In this document: piece after piece, positions 1 through 11,389 of the stretch
Layout of the letters: each line of letters starts with the position of its first letter
How positions within the stretch are numbered: position 1 is the first letter of the stretch
From: Haplomitrium mnioides
Lineage: Eukaryota; Marchantiophyta; Haplomitriopsida; Calobryales
Length of the DNA stretch: 64,000 bases
Assembly (NCBI GenBank): GCA_049999725.1
Contig: JBNGIS010033926.1
Location: forward strand, 1 to 64,000
Reading direction: 5' to 3'
Made by a program: the position numbers and the translations under genes
Notes under the pieces: model-generated
Told to the model about the DNA's origin: nothing
Seen by the model: the letters and a program-made list of their open reading frames with translations, nothing else
Database searches by the model: none

Positions 1-1
1 T

Positions 2-1195
2 GCGGTTACGAAGAAAGATTATTATCCACTTCCATTCATTGATGAAATTCTTGAAGAAGTTGCTGGACATGAGTGGTATTCCTTTGGAGATGGATATAGT
101 GGGTACAATCAAATTCCAATTGCATTGGAACATCAACGACTGACGACATTCACTAGTCCTTGGGGTATGTTTGTTTTTCGAGTCATGCCTTTTGGATTAT
201 GCAATGCATCGACAACCTTTCAAAGATTTATGAACAAAATATTTGAGCCATTCTTGGGGAAGTTTGTGAGGGACTTCATCAACAATTTCTGTGTATATGG
301 GAGTAAGAAGGATCATTTTAACCACTTGGAGAAAGTTCTTCAACATTTGGATTCGGCGAAAGCATCTTTAAATCCGGAAAAATGCATATTTGGCTGCCGA
401 TAAGGAGTGTTGCTAGGGCACATCATTTCAAAAGATGGGGTGGGTGTGGACCTAGAAAAGGTACTCAAGATTCAAGCCCTTCCTTTTCCATTCAATGTGA
501 CAAAGTTGCGCTCTTTCTTGGGAAGGGTAGGTTACTATCGTCGCTTTATTTTGGATTTCTCATCAAAAGCAATGGCATTGAACCACTACTTGAAGAAAAC
601 AATGGAGTACTCGTTGATATTTAATGATGAAAGTGCCAAAGCATCATTTGAGTGTTTGAAGGAAGTGGTGACAAGTGCGCCGGTATTGGTCAAACCAAAT
701 TGGAGTAAGCCATTTCTCTTATTTACGGATACTTCGAATGTGGCTCTTGGATGCACTTTAAGTCAAAAGGACGAGGAGGGACATGATCATCCAATAGCTT
801 TTGCAAATCGACAAATGGTAGTGGCCGAGAAGAACTATTCGGTAACAGAAAGGGAAGGTTTGGGTGTGATTTTTGGCATAAAAAAGTTTTGTCATTATTT
901 GTTGGGTGGACGATTTACAATTGTAGCTGACCACAAGGCTTTGAAATATATTTTCAATCAGCCTAACGTTGAGGGAAGAATTGCTAGGTGGAAGCTTTTG
1001 TTGGCTGAATTTGACTATAGTATTGAAGATCGACCGGGAAGGAAGCATTTGAATGCTGATATGTTATCATGGGCCTATGATGAGAGTGGTCATGAAGTGG
1101 TTGAGGAGGAGTCTCCGGATGAGAACATCTTCAACATGAGTGTTCTACATGAGGAGTACAATGATATTTACAACTACTTGTTGGAAGGAAGATAA
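2..1195 (+). pseudogene. Ty3/gypsy pol fragment: reverse transcriptase and RNase H
   Basis: The frame is open from the window edge. RT motifs include FGDGYSGYNQI (about 85-120) and MPFGLCNA (about 187-210). The catalytic box, normally YxDD, reads FINN (about 279-292), so both metal-binding aspartates are asparagine. A TAA at 401-403 interrupts the frame in the CxFG region; the same frame resumes at once (LLGHIISKDGVGVD). The RNase H part follows with TDTS (first Asp), REGLG (Glu) and ADHKAL (Asp), then a tether region ending at 1195. In a live element the enzyme would copy element RNA into DNA and degrade the template in virus-like particles. The lost catalytic aspartates and the stop make this copy inactive. 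Family assignment is firm. Confidence 0.9.
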
Positions 1196-1334
1196 TCTGG
1201 AGGGAATGAAGCAACACAACAAGGCTGCCTTTACTCGTAAGTGTCAACCTTATTCTTTGGTTGAAAATACCTTATTTCATTAAGGCTCTGATGGTCTTCT
1301 TCGAAGGGCGGTAAGCAAGAAGCAAAGCCAACAA

Positions 1335-2450
1335 TTGATGAATGAGTTTCATGATGGAGTGTGTGGTGGGTACTTTGCAGGGAAAGTGACAGCATATAAA
1401 ATTTTGGATGGAGGGTACCATTGGCGAGGTATGTTCAAAGATTGTTTGGAGTTTTGCAAGACATGCGATGTGTGTCAAACATTTGCAAAGAAGTCTACTT
1501 ATCCTTCTCCTTTGCAACCGGTTGCACCTTTGGGTCCTTTTGAAAAGTGGGGAGAGGATATTGTTGGTCTTTTGACTCCAACTCCTCGGGGGAATTTGTA
1601 TGTGGTGGTGGCAACAGATTACTTAAGCAAATGGGTAGAGGCTCGTCCTCTCAAGAAAGCTACGGAAGAGGAAGTGGGGAGATTTCTTTACGAACGAATC
1701 ATCACAAGGTTTGGCTGCCCATTGGAGATTGTGATGGATAGAGGCTCACCATTTGTTAGTGGTGCCACTCGAGCAATGTTGGAGCATTTATCTATCAAGC
1801 AACGAATGACTACATCATACAAGCCAAATGCAAATGGATTGGCAGAGCGGACCAACTTTACACTTTGTCACATGTTGGCGAAAGATGCGGATTTAGAGGG
1901 GGCTAAGCATACTTGGGATAAGAGGCTCTATGCAATTCTTTGGGAGTATTGCACCACAAGAAAGGCTTCAACTGGGTATACACCTTTTCACCTTACTTAT
2001 GGTTTGGAATCAATCTTGCCTATTGAGTTTGATCTTCCTACATTTAGAACTACAAGTGTGGAAAGAAATGAAGAAGGCAACTTGGAGAAGGCTACACGAA
2101 CTCGCAGCCAACAATTGATGGAGCTCAAAGAAGCACGTGTGATGGCTGAGGTCAATATTCACAAGGCCCAATACCAACAAAAGAGGAGTCATGACAAGAA
2201 ATTTGGGAAGAGAAGACCAATGGTGTTTCAACAAGGAGATTGGGTGATGGTATTCGACTCCATTCGTTATAAGCAAAAGCAAAAGAAGTTCTTACCAAGG
2301 TACTTTGGACCTTTTGTTGTGCAGAAAGTATATTCTAATTACACTTATGACTTGTCTGAGCTAACAGGAATGCATTACAATCGGGTGAACTATGACAAGA
2401 TGAAGCCATTTTACGCTCGTAAGGAAGAACTCACTCCGAAGGCCGAGTGA
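1335..2450 (+). pseudogene. Ty3/gypsy integrase (371-codon open frame)
   Basis: This is the integrase end of gypsy element 1, in a different frame from the RNase H, so a frameshift lies in 1196-1334, where the linker is still recognisable in other frames. The zinc domain has a His, a second His replaced by Tyr (GGYFAGK), and CKTCDVC. The core retains candidate catalytic residues: Asp in WGEDIVG, Asp in VMDRGSPF, and Glu in GLAERTN. A C-terminal stretch (GDWVMVF ... KKFLPRYFGPFVV) matches the usual integrase C-terminal module. The enzyme would join element DNA to host DNA. The frame is intact, but it needs release from a polyprotein that is broken upstream, so I call it a pseudogene. The ATG at 1335 is only the first in frame, not a true start. 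Confidence 0.88.
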
Positions 2451-4000
2451 AACCTTATAGTAGGTAAAATGTGAAGGCATGGGATGGTTTTGTGAAGATG
2501 CTAATGTGCTTAAACCCATGTCATAGCATGGGATGCACTTTGATGAAGTATGGAGAAGACATAGAAATTATGAGAAGAAACTTAGATTTAATCGGTTTTT
2601 CTTTAATTTGTGTAGAATTGAGTACAGAGTAAATTTTGTTCTTATTAGAAATGTTAAGAGGCTGATATTTCATATACGGATATAATAGTGCTTAAGTAAT
2701 TAGTACCAATTTACAAAAGTAAAAAAGATCTTGTAAACCGGAAGTTATAACCGGTCAAAGTTACAAAAGTGAGTTGGGGAAAAGTCAAAACAGAGAGTAT
2801 CTACAAATTAGAAAATACAAATATTATTATATAAGTAGAAAGCTTACTTGACAAGCTTTCCAACAAGGTATAGTACAAGCAAATGGACTTAGTATTAATG
2901 ATTTTATAGAGATTCTTCTAGAATAGACTAAAGAGGAGAAAAGTCAAGAAAAGTCAAATTGTTCTTTGACTGATTCTTTGAGGGAATCTCGAAGTATCAT
3001 CTTAGGAATTGGTTGTAGGGACAAATACAATGTAAAAAAGTCTTGGACCAATTGTTGAGATTCTTTGACAAGAGAAGCTCCAAATGAGAAACTTCTTCTT
3101 GAAGAAGAAAACAAAAGGTGGAGATACTTGAGGAGCACTTGTAGGAATTAATAATTAGTGAGATAATCACCATAGATTCTTTACATAGGGTGATAGAATA
3201 TTTAGTTTTACTCCTAGAAATTAATTAGACTAGCATATAAAGAGGAGGAGAAGAGAGGAGAGGAGCTTGAGTTGGGATTTGGTTTTCATTTGGAGATTTT
3301 ATATTTGAGAGTTGTGAGAGACCTTTGGAGAAGCGCTTGGAGGAGCTCTTGGAGGAGCTACTTTGAAGACTCATTGGAGGGCAAGCACTTGAGGGGTAGT
3401 CTTTCATAGAGTGAGGAGTGTGTTGAGAGTTAGAAGGGTGAGAGCAAGAGTGTTTTGTGTGAGAGCATTTGGAGTAAAGAGTGAGGATTTCCACAATATT
3501 TTTGTATTGAGTATTCTTTCTTTGTAGAATTTGTTGTGTATTGATGATTGCAGCCACACTTCAACCCACCTCTCATATTCAATGTGCACTCAACATCAAA
3601 GTCACATGATGAGAAACCGGCGAAGCCTCTAGCTTCACAGCTCATTAGAGGTCTAATGATCAGCTTTAGAAAGGAAGACGACACCGTGGGGAGGTCCTCT
3701 ATAGGATTCAGATACCAGAACTTGATCCCTTATTGTAAAACTTTGAGTTTGGATCCTATTTCGGATCCCTAAAATACACTTCGGAATTTGTCCAGAGCAA
3801 CTTGTGAGGAGTAGATGAATGTGTGAATGAAGAATTGAAGAAGGACGAAGGTCTGTAAGGTAAGGAGGGACATTCTTAAGACCTAAAAGTGATAACTTGC
3901 AGCGGGGCCATCTCATAAAAGAACGTGAACCCCTGTAAAGTCAGTCTTTTCCTGCCAAAGAGCGGTCTTCGGAGGTTAACGACCGAAGGAGGGGCTCACA
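2451..4000 (+). repeat. 3' untranslated region and 3' LTR-like sequence of gypsy element 1
   Basis: No credible gene lies here. A TATA-like box (CATATAAAG, about 3234) followed by G-rich transcribed-looking sequence fits an LTR promoter and R region. About 3830-4000 matches, in the same sense, the reverse complement of the large gypsy LTR starting at 27460, and it also matches about 54640-54793. It includes the blocks CTTAAGACCT, GTGATAACTTGCA and CTCATAAAAGA. It ends in CTCACA at 4000. I could not fix the 5' border of the LTR or a polypurine tract. It may be one LTR of more than 1 kb, or a short LTR plus a truncated piece of the other family. Confidence 0.55.
3234..3242 (+). promoter_or_regulatory. 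Putative LTR TATA box of gypsy element 1
   Basis: The sequence CATATAAAG lies about 780 bp after the integrase stop and just before a long GGAG-rich run. This position fits a Pol II promoter at the U3/R boundary of an LTR. It is a motif call only. Confidence 0.35.
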
Positions 4001-6043
4001 TGATATATCACATTTTCATCAAAGGTTCGACCACAAAACACAACCGAAGATTCTAAAAGTTCGAACTGCTAGACATTTCAGATCTGTGAAGAAATAGTGA
4101 CACATCGGTGTTTCGTCAAACTTTTTTTAAATAATCTATAAGTTTGAAAATTTTTATTCGAAGAAGCAAGAAAGTTCAAAAAGGCTTCTATCAATGCATA
4201 TTGGTGATATATCATCATTTCAAAAGAGATATTAATATTTTATTGAAAGTTCAAAATGGAGTCTGAGTGAAAGCCGAAAGTTCAAAGGAAAGAAGAGAAA
4301 CTCAACGGCAAAACAAAGACATATCAACATTTCGGTAAAAATAATAAAATATTAAAATATTAAAGTTCAAAATTTCTACTTTGGTGTTTCGTGAAAGTTC
4401 AAAGGAAAAGGAACTTCTAGTGGTGAAAGGCTGATAAATCTCTGTTTCAATAATTTGTGAAGACAAAAAGGAGAAAATTTTATATAAAACTATTCTAGCT
4501 CGGAGGGGAAGCTGCCTTTTTTTTGGACATATCCCTAAGCGCCACGTGTCGTCTACCGATTGAAGATGCCAGAGCCAAACCCCACCCCTCGATGCAGGGA
4601 GTGAGAGGGTCTCTATTAAGTAACCATTGAAGGTTATTGTGAATGCGAGAGTTATATACATGAAGGTGTTTTTCACAATTTGCTTATGGGACTAAATGCA
4701 AGTCCCTCATTAAGCAACATCTGTTGTAGTACCAAACCATACTTCCGAAGCTCGAGATTTGTTCTCGGACCTATTTAGTCCGCCGAAGCTGTCAAATTGA
4801 TATCGATCTTGCGCTAAGTCCTTGCCGAAGCACCACATTGTTCCCGAACCTATTTTTTGTACCGAACCTAATTTCTTTTCAGTGTGAGAACAGCGATCAT
4901 TCAATCGATCGGTTTGTGCATTTTAAGAAACCATTTTGAAATCTGAAGACACATATTTGATCGCCAGCTCCAAGAGATTCATTTAAGCTATATTTTGCTG
5001 CATAAAGTTGAGAAATCAAAATGAACTGAGTGCTATAGTTTCTGGTTTTGCATGTTACTCTTCACAACAAGACTGTTATGACATCAGAGTAATTCTTTCC
5101 AAGTGAAAGTGATCAATTTCCATTCATAGGTGTCTGACTGTTGGAGATACATCCTGGTACACATCATATGTGAAGGGTGTCTATTTTTTTCCAATCAATC
5201 TAGAAGTGTCCAAATCAACAATTCTGATGCCAAGAAACTTGGTTTGAACAAATTGGAAATTGACATGTATCCACAACAGTTTTCCTACCTTGTCATACCT
5301 ATTGGAGTTACATTTGGATAGACTTTTATATCTAATCACTCAATTTTCACATTCTTAGACAACCATACTCTGTTTTCCATTTGACAGAAACTGCATATTA
5401 GAAAATTTGACAATATCTGATACAAATGCATTTTTGATTAACTCTGAACTTGCAACTCCATTGCAAGCACAACTAAATCTATAAATGTAAAAAGACTAGG
5501 TACTGCTGTATCTATACTTCAAAGTTTAATTTTTACAGAGTATCAATTATTGTTATACATGTAAGAAGAGACTGACCAATTGTCTCAACAATCTATTGAG
5601 ATTTGAGAAGATCACAACTAGTCCATTGTGTTTCGTTATCAATATAGAGTATTCTCGACAACATATTCAAAAGTTTTTATAAAATTTCTACTTTCCAGAA
5701 GTGATTCAAGAATTCAAAGGATCAATTTGCACATTCAAGGATATTACATCAATTTTTGCAGACTATATCTGAAAATTGAGGCTACATCAACATCAGGAAT
5801 ATTGTGAAGATATAAAGGAGGTCTATTGCTGATATTTCCACCTACTTTCTGAAAGATTAGAAGATCAACAACTTGCATGCAGCAAGCATAACATGGACTA
5901 TACTTCACATATAACTTCTGTTATACAAAATTGCTTTATGTGTTGTTTTCAGAGTTGCAAAGAGTTTATTATTTTGGATTTTTTGCAGTTTGATAAATCT
6001 CTCATTTATCTTCCAACCTTCAAAACTCTTCTGCATTCTAAAA
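4001..6043 (+). other. Long non-coding leader of copia copy A
   Basis: This 2-kb stretch has no credible coding sequence but is conserved in copy C (about 21148-23195) and, inverted, in copy B (about 17043-19200). It contains recurrent GTTCGAA/AAAGTTC-type words, a G-box and a TATA-like element (4543 and 4651). The conservation comes from shared element ancestry; a function is not shown. Confidence 0.7.
4541..4660 (+). promoter_or_regulatory. G-box plus TATA-like element within the copia leader
   Basis: GCCACGTGTC at 4541-4550 contains the palindromic G-box CACGTG, the plant bZIP/bHLH site. About 105 bp downstream, GTTATATACATGAAG (4651-4665) looks like a TATA box. Copy C has CACGTG at 21695-21700 and TTATATACATGAAG at about 21804. 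Copy B has the degenerate CACATG at 18537-18542 and TATATATACATGAAG at about 18423-18437 on the minus strand. The paired arrangement suggests a second promoter inside the element or a captured promoter. This is inference. Confidence 0.4.
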
Positions 6044-7062
6044 ATGGAAAACTTAAACTTTAAATAGTTGACCATTGAAGAAGACAACTATCTCTCCTGG
6101 TCACTAGATGTAGTAGCCTATCTGGCTTCTAAGGAATTGCAAACCACAATCCTGACAGATGAGGACATAACATTACAACAAAAAGCCTAGGCCTTGGTCT
6201 TCCTGAGGCACCATCTCTATGATTCTCTCAAAATTCAGTGTCTGAATGAGAGTAATCCCAGAATTCTTTGGGATAACTTGAAAGAAAGATTTGACCACAC
6301 AAAAACAATCCATCTGCCTAAAGCAAGGCATGATTAGGTCAATCTAAGAGTTCAAGATTTTTCTTCTATTTCCAAATATAACAGTGAATTTTTTATAATA
6401 ACATCTCAGCTGACATTATGTAGACATCCAGTTTCTCAAGAGAAACAAATTGAGAAAACATTATCCACGTTTCATATGGCCAACATGATTCTGAGTGCAC
6501 AATACAGAAACATGAATTTCTCTACTTATTCTGAACTTATAGCCTATTTACTATGGGCAGATAAACATCATGATTTATTGATAGAGAATTCCAAAGTAAG
6601 ACCCCCAAGTACCCTACCTCAAAATCCTACACCTGAAGCTCATTATTCCAAGCCTACATTTATAGAGGTATGTCTAGAACAAGGGCTAGATATGGTTCCT
6701 TCAGACATAATTCTCAAAGGGGTAAAGCTCCTTTGAATGGCAGGAATCAGCACTTCAGAAGGAGAGGAAGGGGCAAGAGCAACTCCGCACATTTATATCA
6801 AAGAGGAAGAAGAGGAGGCAGGAATACATACAATAATAGAAACCAGCCATCCTCAAGCAACACAAGAGGACCGATTGTTTGCAGCAGATGTGGGACCATC
6901 AAGCATACTACTAAAGTTTGCAGAATCCCATCACATTTGGTCGCACTTTATGCTAAAGACAAAAGCCAAAAAGCTACAACAGAGAATCATGGGGTCTTTA
7001 TGGAACAGGCCGATACCCTTAGCAATTATATCGATAAGGAAGAGGATATGAATATCCCATAA
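6044..7062 (+). pseudogene. Copia copy A gag (nucleocapsid polyprotein), broken
   Basis: The start is ATG 6044, at the same place as the gag start in copy B. The N-terminal part matches copia gag (LTIEEDNYLSWS; later LNESNPRILWDNLKERFDHT). In-frame TAG codons occur at 6065, 6188 and 6335, and the frame shifts near 6670. The C-terminal part is Arg/Gly/Asn-rich (RRGRGK, RGRRGGRNTYNNRN) and ends in a CCHC knuckle CSRCGTIKHTTKVC (C-x2-C-x4-H-x4-C). Gag would package element RNA in cytoplasmic particles. A TAA at 7060 separates it from the protease frame. Identification is firm; function is lost. Confidence 0.85.
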
Positions 7063-7068
7063 ACAAAC

Positions 7069-7527
7069 ATGATTCAGTGTACAAATTCTACACTTCTTCT
7101 TGATGACATCCATACCTGTATTATAGATAGTGGCAGTAGTCATACTATTTTAAAATGCAAGTCCTATTTTACTAAGCTAACGCCCTCACACCAAAAGGTG
7201 ATCACTATCATAGGCAACAATCAAATTGATGAAGGAAAAGGACCAACAACTATCAGATTGCCACAACGGACTGTTATACGTATCAAATCAGCCATATATG
7301 CTCTAAGTACAACTAGAAACCTAATAAGTTTTCATGATATACAAGACAATGGGTATCACATACATACGAGCACTTGTAAAAATCAGGAAGTGTTGCATTC
7401 ATTGAAGGGAACTCTTGAAGGATCTGAAATAAAAGAAACATTTTTTGCGTACCCTCTTGGTTTCTATATTATGCAAATACAAAACTATCATACTCATGCA
7501 AAAGCAATCGATCATACTACTTTATAG
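7069..7527 (+). pseudogene. Copia copy A aspartic protease region
   Basis: The protein has CIIDSGSSHTIL, the retropepsin-like Asp-Ser-Gly active site, then the hydrophobic stretch and the TRNLISF region typical of copia protease. It is in frame with the end of gag apart from one stop at 7060. It would cut the Gag-Pol polyprotein. The frame ends as it enters the GAG-pre-integrase zinc region, which is frameshifted. Of the three copies, this is the only one I see with the DSG triad intact: B has GNG and C has DNS at this place. Confidence 0.8.
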
Positions 7528-8485
7528 CATAACTCGCTTAGAATATCTGAGTACTACAATGTTTCGTAACATTTAGAAAGTGACCTGATCCATTCCTCAA
7601 AATATAAAGCCATATATGATCAAAAGACCATGTATTCATTGTTCTCAAGGACAATTGGCTTTACATCCAGCGATTTCCAAAACAATTCTAGAAAGTCCAA
7701 AGTTCCTTGAGAGAGTACACGCAGATGTTTGTGGTCCTATCGATCCACCTAGTGGACCCTTTCAATACTTCTTGGTGATCATCTGTGGTTCAATAAAATG
7801 GTCACAAGTATCATTACTATCTACCCGTAATCTTGTCTTCCTGAGGATATTGGCACACATTCTGAAATTGAAAGCTCAATTTCCTAAAAGTCCAATAAAA
7901 GTCCTACAAGTTGACAATGCGTGGGAGTTTACATCCAAAACTTTTGATGACTTTTGCATGACTATGGGTATAGATACCGAATACTCTATGGCACATATCT
8001 ATTTTCAAAATGGAATAGCCAAAAGAGTTATACGCATCATTCAAATGATTGCTAGGCCTATGTTAATGTAGACCAATTTACCGATTTTTGTATGGAGCCA
8101 TGCAGTACTACATGCTGCATCATTATTAAAATATCGACCATCAGCTTTTAATTCAATATCACCTTAGCAACTTTCCTATGGTCAGATTCCAAACGTATCC
8201 CATCTGCGAGTTTTTGGTTGTCAAGTCTTAGTTCCAATTATGGGACCGAAAAGGACTAAGATGGGACCTTAGAGACAAAAAGGCATTTATGTGGGATATG
8301 ACTCACCATCTATTATATGCTATCTGGATCCATCCATAGTTGATGTATTTTATGCCAAATTAGCTGATTGCCATTTCTATGAGGATATATTTCCATCTCT
8401 TTTTGAAGAAAAAAATTCATCATTACCAGAAAAACTCCAATGGGAGAATATATTCACTATATGGATAGATCAAAGAACAAGGTAA
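7528..8485 (+). pseudogene. Copia copy A integrase, broken
   Basis: The HHCC region is present but degraded: the first His pair is disrupted by a frameshift near 7530-7610, while CIHCSQGQL keeps the Cys pair. The core has HADVCGPIDPPSG (first Asp) and VDNAWEFTSKTF (second Asp). Where copies B and C read IAERVI, copy A reads IAKRVI, so the catalytic Glu is Lys. The C-terminal part (VFGCQVLVP, GYDSPSIICYLDPS) continues with stops to 8485. Integrase would insert element cDNA. The lost Glu and several stops make this inactive. Confidence 0.82.
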
Positions 8486-8940
8486 GGTTAGGATGAGGTC
8501 AAGAGACTTCTTCACTTGGCTAAAATAGTCGAACAATTGCCAGATTCTTTTAATGAAATTGCAAAGGTAACTAGGTCACATATTCTTGCAGTGAATGTTC
8601 CTGCAAGAATTCAGGATATTTCAAAACCAGCAGTTGACCAAGTACCAAGGCAAAAGAGAGGATGCCCTCTTGGCTCAAAAGGCTCTCAACCTAGGCAAAA
8701 AGTTATGACGAAGATAACTACATTCTCAACTGATGTCATGAAAGCATGTTTGTCTACACCTTTACTATCTCAACCTATTTCCTTATGGACTACCCTGATA
8801 ATCAAGAGATCTCAATCCACTATATAGATACAGAGGTTATATGACAAAGAGAGAGTGTAGATGTCAATGACCATTTCGCATTCCTTGTTTCACATACTAT
8901 ATCCGATACACCACCTAATCCCAGATCTGTCAAATAAGCT
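8486..8940 (+). pseudogene. Copia copy A integrase-RT linker region
   Basis: This degraded coding sequence contains a readable stretch (8516-8827) with VPRQKRGCPLGSKGS, the basic linker seen between integrase and RT in copia elements. Copy C carries the homologous text at about 25660-26060. Stops occur at 8483 and near 8826. Confidence 0.65.
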
Positions 8941-10690
8941 ATGGACAGCTCTGAGCAGATAGAGTGGAAAAAGGAAATGGATTCAGAAATTGATTCCATG
9001 ATACAGAGGAAGGTATTTGGACCTTTAGTCCATATTCTCTATGATGCTAATTTAATTGGATATAGGTGGATCTTTGTGAAGAAGCGAAATGAAAAAGGCG
9101 AAATTGTCAGATGTAAGGCACGCCTTGTAGCCAAAGGCTACACATAAGTACATATGAGAGATTATGATCTCACAAACGCCTCAATTATGGATGCTATCAC
9201 ATATCGGTTCCTAGTAGGCTTTTCTTTTGGATATGAGCTCATTACACATCAGATGGATGTTGTGATAGCGTACCTATACGGGCTTTTAGATACCCAGATC
9301 TATATGAAAGCTCCTCTAGAGCTTATTGCAAGGAATATATATCATATTCTGGGGGAGAATGTCACTAAGAGTAAACCATTTAGAAACCCATCTACCTCTT
9401 TACCATCAACTATCATTACACCCAGTGGTGGTAGTACTGGGTTAGGAGCTATAGTCCATGAGATGCACTCTAGGAAGAAAAGACCTATTGTCCCCCGTAT
9501 GCATCAATCCATGCCTCTGACAAAAGGTGGATAAGCAGTCCAAATCTTTTGATCTATTTATGGACTTAAGAAGAGTGGTCGAATATGGTATCATAGATTT
9601 CATGAGGAGATGATAGCCATGGGTTTTCACTTTGATGACATTGCACCAAGTTTATTCATCAAGAATGTTAGCAAAGAATTTATAATTGTCACATTATATA
9701 TTGATAATATAAACCTTTTTGGTCACCAATCCTTACTTGAGCAAACTATTTCTATGCTTAAGAAGACTTTTGATATGAAGGATATTGGTAAGACCAAGTA
9801 TTGTTTAGGATTACAATTTGAGTATCTCGATGATGTCATATTGATGTATCAGAGTACTTATACTAAGAAAATCCTTAAACAATTCAATATGGATAAATCT
9901 CATCCAGTCACATCCCCTATGGAGATAAGATCACTAGACATAGACAAAGATATTTTCCAAAAATGGAAAGACATGGAGCCAATCCTTGGATCTGAGATAT
10001 TATATCTCTTCGCTATAGGAGCACTTATGTATCTTGCTAATCAAACACACTTTGATATTTCCTTTGCTGCGAACTTGCTTGCAAGACATATTTCACAACC
10101 TACTATAAGGCATTGGAATGGTATCAAGCGTATTTTCAGATACTTACAAGGCACAATTGACATGGGACTATTTTTCTCAACTAATACTAATCAAATCCTT
10201 ATCGACTATGCAGATGCGGGATACCTATCAGATCATGATGATGCTAAATCCCAAACCGGTTATGTATTTCTATATGGTTCTACAGTTATATCATGGAAAA
10301 GTACAAAGCAAACTTTGACTTGTGCATCCTCAAACCATGCAGAGTTTATTGCTCTATATGAAGCTAGTAGGGAGTTCATATACCTACAAAGGATGCTTGA
10401 TCATGTTTATTTGCATTGTGGTTTGCCTTGTATATCTGATCCTACTATTATTTTTTAAGATAACTTGGCATGTGTACAGCAGGTCTCACATGGATTTATT
10501 AAAGGAGACCACATAAAACACATTGCTCCAACGTTTTTCTTCACTCATGAGTAGCTTGATGGCACTATTTCTGTATAGGTTATCTTCAGTAAGGAGAATA
10601 TTGCGGATATATTTACTAAGGCTTTACCTTCGGCACTGCATCAACATTTTTGTCATCTACTTGGTTTACGGAGATTATCGACTTTATTGT
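8941..10690 (+). pseudogene. Copia copy A reverse transcriptase and RNase H, broken
   Basis: RT begins with WKKEMDSEIDSM and WIFVKKRNEKGEIVRCKARL, then HQMDVVIAYLYG. The catalytic box reads YIDNI instead of YVDDI (about 9698-9712), so the second Asp is Asn. A SIYGLKKSGRIWYHRF-type stretch lies across stops at about 9530-9600. RNase H shows DYADAGY, SQTGYVF and SSNHAEFIAL, and ends with KENIADIFTKAL near 10600 and LGLRRLSTLL near 10690. Stops at 9145, 9532 and 10456 and others break the frame. RT and RNase H would make the cDNA. Domain identity is firm. Confidence 0.87.
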
Positions 10691-11018
10691 TATGACTTCA
10701 TCAACTATTCTTTTATTATCTTGTTGACATAATCATTTTTATCTCTGATATATCTTTATATTCTATTTTCTACTTATGGTATCTTTTTCAAGTTTCATAT
10801 GATCATCATTTTCAGATTATTTATTTGGCCTATAGCCGATTTTCTTATTATTACTTCTGTCTTTTGGTCACTATATGACTTCTATATCCATTTATAAATG
10901 GTGGTTATACTCTTTTCCTCATTGGAGTATGAAAGGGTTGTAATGAGGCAACACCTTTATATTTCATATAGATTTATTTTGGAGTGTTGGTGGTTACAAC
11001 ATTCCCTATGTTACAACC
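10691..11018 (+). other. Copia copy A 3' untranslated region
   Basis: This T-rich stretch between the RNase H end and the polypurine tract is non-coding. It is conserved with 39750-40100 of copy C, including GGAGTATGA(A/G)AGGGTT and AATGAGGCAACACC. Confidence 0.7.
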
Positions 11019-11107
11019 AAGGGGGAGTATTATAATACATTTAGTAAGATGATTAGGCAAATATAGCATTAGTCCTGAACCTATGATTAGACTCTATGAT
11101 TAGGGCA
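11019..11107 (+). repeat. Polypurine tract and truncated 3' LTR of copia copy A
   Basis: The polypurine tract AAGGGGGAG (11019-11027) is followed by TATTATAATACATTTAGTAA, the LTR start shared with copy C (40110) and copy B (inverted, ending at 20118). Similarity stops at about 11107, after ATGATTAGG, where the other copies continue for about 190 bp more. The LTR family begins TATTATA rather than TG in all copies seen. Confidence 0.75.
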
Positions 11108-11389
11108 GGATGGCTCGAGTGGCCCCTCTTCCTTTCAAATTCTCCTCACCATTCTCTCCTTAGTCGAACGCTGTTGTTGCTCCTTCCTCGTGCCAAACTA
11201 GGCCAGTCCTCCAATGGAACTAACAAACCCGCTTTCTTCAAAATTTGGACGACCCCTTAAATTGACTTTTATTCTCCTTGCCCCCTTTGTGCACCAAGTT
11301 GATCAATCCTAAGCTCAAAGTACTGTATTAGCTCAGGTTAATACAAAAATTGAAAAAAGCCGACCGACAATTAATTGTTTCATCCTCCA
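11108..11389 (+). other. Unassigned spacer between the truncated copia LTR and the tandem array
   Basis: This mixed-composition sequence has pyrimidine-rich stretches and no usable open frame. I recognise no similarity to other parts of the window. It is the only non-repeat-like sequence between copy A and the 34-bp array. Confidence 0.5.

Larger units (their letters stand above)
1..4000 (+). mobile_element. Ty3/gypsy retrotransposon 1, 3' portion, cut by the window edge
   Basis: The order reverse transcriptase, RNase H, integrase, then a non-coding LTR-like tail is the Ty3/gypsy (Metaviridae-type) pol order. The 5' LTR, gag, protease and start of RT lie outside the window. The right border is taken as 4000, where the LTR-type end GGGGCTCACA meets sequence matching the interior of the copia leader seen again at about 21148. 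This suggests the element was inserted into copia copy A. The pol frame carries a nonsense codon and at least one frameshift, so it is not autonomous. No chromodomain was recognised after the integrase. Confidence 0.85.
4001..11107 (+). mobile_element. Ty1/copia retrotransposon copy A, 5'-interrupted and 3'-truncated
   Basis: The order gag, protease, integrase, RT, RNase H is the copia order. Copies B (14536-20118) and C (20109-27459 plus 39366-40378) are the same family by protein and DNA similarity. Copy A starts inside the long leader (equivalent to about 21148 in C) because gypsy element 1 adjoins it at 4000/4001. It ends about 80 bp into its 3' LTR. Stops and frameshifts are frequent. 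The family has an unusually long leader (2 kb or more in A; about 2.7-2.9 kb in B and C) between LTR and gag. Confidence 0.88.

Noticed and set aside
9330-9600. A captured gene inside the copia RT (extra text between IYMK and the YGLKKSGRIW block)
   Set aside because: It is present in copies A and C alike and is frameshifted in both; more likely a decayed part of the family RT than a captured gene.
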